Below the pieces are notes generated by a model. The model saw nothing but the letters and a program-made list of their open reading frames with translations, was not told the DNA's origin and ran no database searches. A program made the translations under genes and the position numbers. A stretch of 64,000 nucleotides of DNA from MED-G105 sp965263305 (GTDB lineage: Bacteria > Pseudomonadota > Alphaproteobacteria > Caulobacterales > Parvularculaceae): contig OZ253666.1 of assembly GCA_965263305.1 (NCBI GenBank), positions 1,984,001 through 2,048,000 of the forward strand, written 5' to 3'. This document shows, piece by piece, positions 58,158-64,000 of this stretch (position 1 is the stretch's first letter; every line of letters starts with the position of its first letter).

Positions 58158-59900
58158 ATGTTTATAAATTCACTTTCAGTTCGAAACATATTGTCGTTTG
58201 GCAACGAAACGCAGGAGTTAGGACCATTCCTCGGTATGAACTTGTTCATTGGCAAGAACGGTACAGGCAAATCGAACGCCTTGCGCCTGATCGGAGGCTT
58301 GTCATGCAATTACAACAAAGTTGAAGGAACGGTCAGCGTTCGGACCGGTCAGTTTTCCAGAACTCTGCCAGTCTTCACCGTCAAGCTTGACGACCAGTTC
58401 GTGTGCAACAGACTCCCTTACGGAAGTTGGGTTGGCGATCTCACCATCAATTACGCAACACGAGGCGGTAGTGGCGTTAATGAAGAACGCCTACTGAGAT
58501 TTCGGAACAGCGAGTTGGTACATGGAGACATCGGAGATTTTAAACGCCACTCCGTCAATATGATCGAATCCGATTGGTCGGATGCAGTTTTTGTTAGTTC
58601 GTTTGCGGACGATCATGATCCCTGGCAGAGGGAAGCCGTTCTTGTTTTCGGCCTGCGGTACATCTTTCAAAGACAATTCTCGGTCTTGGGACGTGGAATG
58701 CTGAGCGAGGCACACACTCGCCAAGAGGAAAAATTTGTAGGAGGTGGTGGTGTCGTCCGCTTCGATAAAGACGCTTGGCCTGATGGTATTTTACGAACGG
58801 CAAAAATACTTAAGCAAATCAGTGGCAGCGGCGGTGTTGTTCTGTTGGAAGAACCCGAGCTTGGGTTAGAGCCCAGAGCCGTCCGTCGCTTATTTGATTT
58901 CCTTTGCTGGGTCTCCACTCCGGAAGACCACATGAATGATGCATCCGCAGCTGTCACAAAAATTAATGGTGAGTGGAATGAATATGTGGCTGAGATTCAG
59001 GATGCCCGGGAAGAACCTGTTAGTATGCCCAAGCGGTTAATCCGCCAGTTCTTTATCACGTCGCATTCCGCAACTCTGCTAAGCAAGTTTCTTGAGAATA
59101 GACAGTCCACCACGATCCATGAGTTTTCACTGCAATGGAAGCCAAACGGTTTTGACCCGAACGACAAGGCAAATTCGGGCAGCAGGAGTTGGACTCAACA
59201 GGCCGAGAAGCGTGGCTGGATGGAACAGGACACCCTCTTTTCGCAAGTAAGACGTGTAAATTCTCAACCATATACGGTTCTAAACGAACTGGGAGCTTCG
59301 GGAGCGGACTTGCTTCAGTGCAACGGAGTTGTGTGGGTCGAAGGTCCGTCGGATGTGATATATATTTCGAAATGGCTGGACATGTACGCAGAGGAAAACG
59401 GCTTAGATAAGCTTCGTCAGGGACGCGATTTTGAATTCCAGATGTATGGCGGGGCACTTCTAACTAGCTTGTGTTTGCAAAGTGAAGCCAATGACCCTTC
59501 GGAAGAGCGCAAAAAGCTGGTCGAAATGTTCAGTTTCAGCCGCAACGCGTATGTGGTCATGGATAGCGATGCGGTAAAGGATGATAAGGGCGAGACATTT
59601 GACATTTCGACATTTGCTGATGCGAAGAGGTTTGTGAAGGCTCAGATCGAAAAACTGAATTCAGAACGACATTTGCTGGGGCTTTGGTTCGCCGAGGGCG
59701 ATTTCGAACTTCGAACCATTGAAGACTATTTGGACGAGAAATCGATTGAAGCCGTTCCCAAATCGATAAGAGAGAATCAAAAGAAGCTAGCCGCCGAACG
59801 GCGGGTCGCTCATTGGTGCGAAAAAAGCCTTCAGGATTTTCCAGCAGTAGTCCCTGAAATCAACAAGATGTTTGATTGCATCAAATCGTGGCAAAAATAA
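58158..59900 (+). CDS. OLD-family ATPase/TOPRIM nuclease (candidate phage defence)
   Basis: The 580-residue protein has an ABC/SMC-like ATPase with Walker A GKNGTGKS (32-39), Walker B-like VVLLEEPELGLEP (Glu231/Glu232), a downstream ITSHSATLL His switch, and a C-terminal TOPRIM domain with Glu395 (VEGPSD) and Asp469-x-Asp471 (MDSDA). This is the OLD nuclease plan (P2 Old, GajA). No GajB helicase or reverse transcriptase gene is adjacent, so it acts alone or with a distant partner. Base composition is more AT-rich than its neighbours. The ribosome site at the ATG is weak; a small upstream ORF (58118) overlaps. Confidence 0.85.
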   Translation: MFINSLSVRNILSFGNETQELGPFLGMNLFIGKNGTGKSNALRLIGGLSCNYNKVEGTVSVRTGQFSRTLPVFTVKLDDQFVCNRLPYGSWVGDLTINYATRGGSGVNEERLLRFRNSELVHGDIGDFKRHSVNMIESDWSDAVFVSSFADDHDPWQREAVLVFGLRYIFQRQFSVLGRGMLSEAHTRQEEKFVGGGGVVRFDKDAWPDGILRTAKILKQISGSGGVVLLEEPELGLEPRAVRRLFDFLCWVSTPEDHMNDASAAVTKINGEWNEYVAEIQDAREEPVSMPKRLIRQFFITSHSATLLSKFLENRQSTTIHEFSLQWKPNGFDPNDKANSGSRSWTQQAEKRGWMEQDTLFSQVRRVNSQPYTVLNELGASGADLLQCNGVVWVEGPSDVIYISKWLDMYAEENGLDKLRQGRDFEFQMYGGALLTSLCLQSEANDPSEERKKLVEMFSFSRNAYVVMDSDAVKDDKGETFDISTFADAKRFVKAQIEKLNSERHLLGLWFAEGDFELRTIEDYLDEKSIEAVPKSIRENQKKLAAERRVAHWCEKSLQDFPAVVPEINKMFDCIKSWQK

Positions 59901-60022
59901 TAAATCCATCAAAACGGGAATGTCTTCTTATGCGCCCATCCCAGTCATCATCATCAACCGAAGCAAACGGCAACGATCGCCAAACCCTGGAATTGGGAAA
60001 TTGGATTTGCCCAGCGGCGGCG

Positions 60023-60970
60023 CTATTCGTCCAGATGGGATTTGATATAGGCGATCATTTCATCGCGAGCCGGGCTTTCTTCGGCGCTCAGGGTTGCGAG
60101 AAGCGATGCGTGGGTCTCGTCATTGTAATAGCTGAAGGTGATCAGACTGGTTTTTCCCGCTGCGGCGACCGCCTCGTCGAACACGCGGGTATAATCCGCT
60201 GTCTGACCTTCCGTCAGCACGAGCATGGGGACCGATGCGTTTTCAAGATAGGTCGCCGGGGATGCGTCGGGGAGGTGCTCTCGCGCCCCAAAAACGCCCA
60301 GAACGTGGCCGATTGCCGTCTCCTCGCCTAGGCCTTCGGCAATCGCTTGGTAGTAGTCTTCCAGATCGTAACCGCCGGCGACTGGCAGGGCGGCGAGCAT
60401 ATCGGCAGGGGCGAGGTTGTGGGCGCGCAGATAGCGCGGATCCATCGCGAGCAAGGCGGACAAATGACCGCCTGCGGAGAAACCGCCCACGAACAGTTTT
60501 TCTTTGTCGAGGCCGTGGCGGGCGGCGTTCTTGTGGAGCCACGAGAATGCCCGCGCGACGTCTTTGATATGTTCCGGGTGTTGGACGCCCGTTGCGGAAA
60601 ATTCCTCCCCGCGCCAATCGCCCCGGCTTAGCCGGTAAGACATCACCGCAACCGCGATCCCTTCGCGCGCAAAGGCGCGGGCAAGGTCCAAGTCATTTTT
60701 TCGATCGCCAAACGCCCACGCCCCGCCATGGATCCATAGCATCGTCGCCAGGGTTGGTCCCTCGGCTGGCGCAATGAGATCGAGCCGGTGCTTTGCGTCG
60801 TCGTAATCAGCCCCGTCGTGATAGACGCGATCCGTCATTTCCCGAAGGTCAACGGCTGAGGCCGACGGCGCAACCAAAGTGCAGGCGAGAGCGGAAAGGG
60901 CGATGAGGATCGTCGATGATAATGATCGGTCACCTGACGCTGGTGACATGGTTTTGTGAGACGGGCCCAT
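60023..60970 (-). CDS. Exported alpha/beta hydrolase (carboxylesterase-like)
   Basis: The 315-residue precursor has a signal peptide, the oxyanion HGGAW motif, and nucleophile GFSAGGHLS, the plan of esterase/lipase family IV (HSL-type) or BD-FAE relatives; the catalytic His is in DETHASLL. It hydrolyses esters. The start may be later (ATG at codon 8), still before the signal. Confidence 0.87.
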   Translation of the reverse strand: MGPSHKTMSPASGDRSLSSTILIALSALACTLVAPSASAVDLREMTDRVYHDGADYDDAKHRLDLIAPAEGPTLATMLWIHGGAWAFGDRKNDLDLARAFAREGIAVAVMSYRLSRGDWRGEEFSATGVQHPEHIKDVARAFSWLHKNAARHGLDKEKLFVGGFSAGGHLSALLAMDPRYLRAHNLAPADMLAALPVAGGYDLEDYYQAIAEGLGEETAIGHVLGVFGAREHLPDASPATYLENASVPMLVLTEGQTADYTRVFDEAVAAAGKTSLITFSYYNDETHASLLATLSAEESPARDEMIAYIKSHLDE

Positions 60971-61061
60971 GGGAAATCCTTTCGTCGCGTTGATGTTTGA
61001 ACGCGAAGCTTACCTCTTCCATCGCCGAAACGCACCCGGATAAGGATCGCTATAGGGGGCG

Positions 61062-61865
61062 TTACCCTGCGTCGCGCGCCCCACGGATGATATCGCGGGC
61101 CTTGTCGAAAATCTCCGCATTGGCCGCGAGGATAGAGCCATTGTGCAAGGGCGAAGCGCCCCCTTCAATTTCTTCGACCCGGCCGCCGGCTTCCCTCACC
61201 AGAACCGCGCCAGCGCCGACATCCCATGCATTCAACCCGCGCTCCCAATAGGCGTCGAAGCGCCCCGCCGCGACAAAGGCAAGGTCAAGGGCGGCGGACC
61301 CGTAACGGCGCACGCCCGCCGTTTCGCTCAACACGCGGTCGGTTTCCTCTAGGGCGCGCTGGCGGCCCGGAATGCCTTTGAACGGCAAGCCGGTGGCGAA
61401 CAAACATTCCGTCGGATCTACCCGGCCGGAAACCCGCAAGCGGCGATCATTCAACCAAGCGCCTTCGCCTTTCTCCGCCCAGTAAAGCTCGTCGGTCGCC
61501 GGATTATAAAGGACGCCGGCGAAGGGCTGGCGGTCGCGCTCCAGGCAAATCGAAATCGCAAATTGCGGCAGGCCATGGAGAAAGTTCGTGGTGCCGTCGA
61601 GGGGGTCCACAATCCAACGGTTGGAGTTGTCCGTGCCTTCAATCTCGCCGCGCTCCTCCATGAGGAAGCCGTATTTGGGCCGCGCGGCGGACAATTCTTC
61701 AAACAGGGTCTGTTCCGCTTTCAAGTCCGCGGCGCTGACAAAATCCGCCGCGCCTTTTTTGCGCACTTGTAAGTGCTCCAGCTCGCCGAAGTCACGGGCC
61801 AGGGCTTTGGCGGTCTTGCGGGCGGCGGCGACCATAACGGTAATAAGGGGCGAGGCGTGCGACAT
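61062..61865 (-). CDS. suhB: Inositol monophosphatase family protein
   Basis: The 267-residue protein has the metal-site motifs MEERGE and WIVDPLDGTTNFLHG (both Asp ligands), and LNAWDVGAGAVLVREAGG (the third Asp). Such enzymes hydrolyse inositol phosphates or bisphosphate nucleotides; SuhB is the best-known member. ATG at 61865 is used over an upstream in-frame TTG. A hairpin, GCGCCGT-GAGA-ACGGCGC (61916-61933), lies in the shared upstream region. Confidence 0.9.
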   Translation of the reverse strand: MSHASPLITVMVAAARKTAKALARDFGELEHLQVRKKGAADFVSAADLKAEQTLFEELSAARPKYGFLMEERGEIEGTDNSNRWIVDPLDGTTNFLHGLPQFAISICLERDRQPFAGVLYNPATDELYWAEKGEGAWLNDRRLRVSGRVDPTECLFATGLPFKGIPGRQRALEETDRVLSETAGVRRYGSAALDLAFVAAGRFDAYWERGLNAWDVGAGAVLVREAGGRVEEIEGGASPLHNGSILAANAEIFDKARDIIRGARDAG

Positions 61866-62219
61866 GGGGGCGGGCTCTGATTGGAGGGTCAAAAAGGGGC
61901 GCTCGAAATACTGCAGCGCCGTGAGAACGGCGCACCATACTCACCTCATCTTTCCCCGCAAGGCTCGGGGCGATTTTTACGGGGGGCGCCTGGCGGTTGG
62001 AGCGCCGGGACCGGCGGGTTGCTATCCGGCGGCGCTAATCATTCTGTGAAAAAGCGTTCTGTCATGTTTCCTTTCATCCACCCAAACTGTCGGATATGAC
62101 ATCCGTTAAGCGCCCGTTGATTAAAAGATGGCGCACTCCGAATTGTGCTGACGACCTTCCGGTCTGTCGGACGCATGAACGGAACGTCCCCGAGGAACGC
62201 TCAAGAGGAATGCTACTGC
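61866..62219. other. Divergent intergenic region
   Basis: This 354-bp region has no gene. It has a perfect 7-bp hairpin with a GAGA tetraloop (61916-61933) and a weaker CCCCG/CGGGG stem with T-tract (61954-61977). Confidence 0.5.
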
Positions 62220-63977
62220 ATGACAAACGCCGCTCAGTCCGACGCCCCCACGCCAAAACCGGTAACAATGCAAGACATTATGGCCGCCGCCATGAAGCTG
62301 ATCTCAGAGGATCCGCGCTTCAAAGTGGGCGAAGCGGAAATTCGCGGGAACACCTATCGAGTATTGGAAAACGCGCCGGCTAATCTCGCCGGGCTTTTTG
62401 AGTATGCCGCGACAACCCATGGCGAGAGTGAATTCCTAATCTACGAAGAGGAGCGGCTGACCTATGCCGGGCTATGGCGCGCCGCCCGGCGCTTCGCCAA
62501 AGGGCTTGCCGACACCCTCGATGTGAAACAGGGGGACCGGGTCGCGCTCGCGATGCGTAACTATCCCGAATGGTGTGTCGCCTATATGGGCGTGATTTCG
62601 TTGGGCGCCGTCGTTGTGCCGCTGAACGCTTGGTGGAAAACCGAAGAATTGCGTTATGGGCTCAAAGATTGCGGCGCAAAGATTGTCATCCTCGATAGGC
62701 GCCGTTTGGAATATCTTTCGTCCGAAAAAGATGACCTCGGGTTGACGTTTATTCTCGCCCGAGAGGCGGATAAATCCGGCGATAATGCGCTTGCTGATTA
62801 TCTCTTTGATGACCTCTCTGGCGGTTTAACGAGCGATGACGCGCCCCCGGCGGCAGATGTCGCCATTGGGCCTGATGACGATTACGCGATTTACTACACC
62901 TCCGGCTCTACCGGCGACCCTAAGGGGGTTTTGCTGACCCATCGCGGGGCGGTGACCACGGTTATGTCATGGGCGTTTGTCGCCGAAGCGCTTCGGATCG
63001 CCCGGGGCGGCGTTAGTCTCTATGGAGACAATCCGGGAATTTTGCTGGCGATCCCGCTCTTCCATGTCACCGGCAGTCACTCGATTTTCATGTTTTCCTA
63101 TTTGGTCGGCCGGCGGGTCGCGATGATGTATCGGTGGGATGCGCGCGACGCGGTCGACATGATCAACCGCCATGAGTTGACGAATTTTGTTGGCGTGCCA
63201 ACCCAATCCTTTGAGATGATAGAGGCTGCGGGTGATACGCCGATACCGACTTTGATCGATATCGGCTCTGGCGGCGCCAAACGCCCGCCCGAGCATGTGC
63301 GTCGATTGAAAGAAAAATTCTCCCATGCAAACCCGTCATCGGGCTATGGATTGACGGAAACGAACGCCGCTGGCTGCGTTATCTCCCTCGATGAATACCA
63401 ACGCAAGCCGGATTCGACGGGGCGCGCTATTCCGCCGTGTACAGACATCAAAGTTGTTGGCGACAACGGTGACTGCGGTCCGGGCGAGGTCGGAGAGATT
63501 TGGATCCGCTCGCCGGGCAATTTCCGCGGGTATTTGAACAAGCCTGAGGCGACCGCGAAAGCGCTGACCCCCGACGGATGGTTTAAAACCGGCGACCTTG
63601 GCCGTCTCGACGATGAAGGCTCGCTGTATATTGTTGATCGCTTAAAAGAGCTGATCATCCGCGCGGGGGAGAACATCTCCTGCCTTGAAGTCGAAGCGCG
63701 CGCCTACGAGCATCGGGCCGTTTTGGAAGCAGTGGTGTTTTCAGTGCCGGATGAGAAACTTGGTGAACGCGTTGGCCTTGTTTACTATCCGAAAGAGGGC
63801 GAAGCTCTCGACGCCGAGACCTTAAGGGCGTTCATGTTGGAATCTCTGGCGAACTTCAAAGCGCCCGACCGCATCTGGGTCTCGCCCCAGCCCTTGCCCC
63901 GCCTCGGCACGGCGAAATTCGACAAGCTGACGGTCAAACGCATCGCGATGCAAAACAATCCCGCCTTCGCGCTCTAA
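62220..63977 (+). CDS. AMP-binding acyl-CoA synthetase (ligase)
   Basis: The 585-residue protein is an ANL-superfamily ligase with YYTSGSTGDPKGVLLTH (phosphate-binding P-loop), SSGYGLTETNAA (adenine/acyl site), WFKTGDLGRLDDEG and the C-terminal DRLKELIIRAGENISCLEVE. It activates a carboxylate to acyl-AMP then acyl-CoA; fatty acids are likely but unproven. ATG at 62220 has AGAGGAA. The C-terminal lysine-containing segment TAKFDKLTVKR is present, so it is full length. Confidence 0.93.
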   Translation: MTNAAQSDAPTPKPVTMQDIMAAAMKLISEDPRFKVGEAEIRGNTYRVLENAPANLAGLFEYAATTHGESEFLIYEEERLTYAGLWRAARRFAKGLADTLDVKQGDRVALAMRNYPEWCVAYMGVISLGAVVVPLNAWWKTEELRYGLKDCGAKIVILDRRRLEYLSSEKDDLGLTFILAREADKSGDNALADYLFDDLSGGLTSDDAPPAADVAIGPDDDYAIYYTSGSTGDPKGVLLTHRGAVTTVMSWAFVAEALRIARGGVSLYGDNPGILLAIPLFHVTGSHSIFMFSYLVGRRVAMMYRWDARDAVDMINRHELTNFVGVPTQSFEMIEAAGDTPIPTLIDIGSGGAKRPPEHVRRLKEKFSHANPSSGYGLTETNAAGCVISLDEYQRKPDSTGRAIPPCTDIKVVGDNGDCGPGEVGEIWIRSPGNFRGYLNKPEATAKALTPDGWFKTGDLGRLDDEGSLYIVDRLKELIIRAGENISCLEVEARAYEHRAVLEAVVFSVPDEKLGERVGLVYYPKEGEALDAETLRAFMLESLANFKAPDRIWVSPQPLPRLGTAKFDKLTVKRIAMQNNPAFAL

Positions 63978-64000
63978 GGCGCCGTAACCTTAGGGTTCCT

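Noticed and set aside
1..64000. CRISPR arrays, rRNA genes and replication origin
   Set aside because: No regularly spaced direct repeats, rRNA signatures or DnaA-box cluster were seen on reading the window; small or diverged cases could be missed without a computed scan.

Overview
The window is a GC-rich chromosomal segment from an alphaproteobacterium. Pointers are the lpxL-like/lpxK/waaA lipid A block with DUF4170 and pmbA, a DUF2093 gene next to argE, argH-lptM-lysA, xseB shortly upstream of dxs, and a ROSE-type RNA thermometer in front of hsp20. A marine member of the Parvularculales/Hyphomonadaceae type would fit, but that is inference. No rRNA, complete tRNA, CRISPR array or replication origin was seen.

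Layout. 1-10.3 kb: end of an acidic protein gene, an exported TPR protein, xseA, a DUF3311/sodium-symporter pair, a lipoprotein, argE-type peptidase, DUF2093 and an M23 peptidase. 10.33-14.65 kb: a complete IS1595-family mobile element (4305 bp, 24-bp imperfect inverted repeats, 8-bp target duplication CGGTAACC). It carries a DUF6471 gene, the transposase, an AT-rich gene for an unknown multi-pass membrane protein, and two coiled-coil/winged-helix genes. It sits just upstream of the bfd-bfr iron-storage genes. 15.6-25.4 kb: a Kazal-domain lipoprotein and the lipid A/Kdo genes with a divergent MsbA-type exporter, a phosphatase, DUF4170, pmbA and a methyltransferase. 25.4-30.7 kb: GST, glutamine amidotransferase, amidohydrolase, small membrane protein, UbiD.

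31-37.3 kb: an accessory-looking unit behind an extremely AT-rich leader. It encodes a secreted subtilisin-like autotransporter with eleven tandem PFxGDIx heptads, followed by a hybrid histidine kinase with a TPR sensor region, and ends in a strong terminator. 37.4-45.1 kb: histone-deacetylase-like hydrolase, histidine phosphatase, xseB, dxs, a TlyA-type and an RlmD-type RNA methyltransferase, and another methyltransferase. 45.2-50.7 kb: lipoprotein, TlpA-like thioredoxin, argH, lptM, lysA. 50.7-57.5 kb: a 1110-residue BNR-repeat protein, lipase-like hydrolase, SCP2 protein, an exported methyltransferase-like lipoprotein, and hsp20 with an RpoH promoter plus ROSE element. 57.7-64 kb: small lipoprotein, a solitary OLD-family ATPase/TOPRIM nuclease (candidate phage defence), esterase, inositol-phosphatase-type enzyme and an acyl-CoA synthetase.

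The most unusual content is the IS1595-family element. Four related sites (AATAACC-N6-GGTTATT) lie at both ends and in the divergent central promoter. One fills the spacer of a promoter that appears to make a leaderless mRNA. This looks like a self-regulated transposon with an undescribed cargo. The autotransporter/sensor-kinase operon, the ROSE thermometer and the lone OLD nuclease are next in interest.
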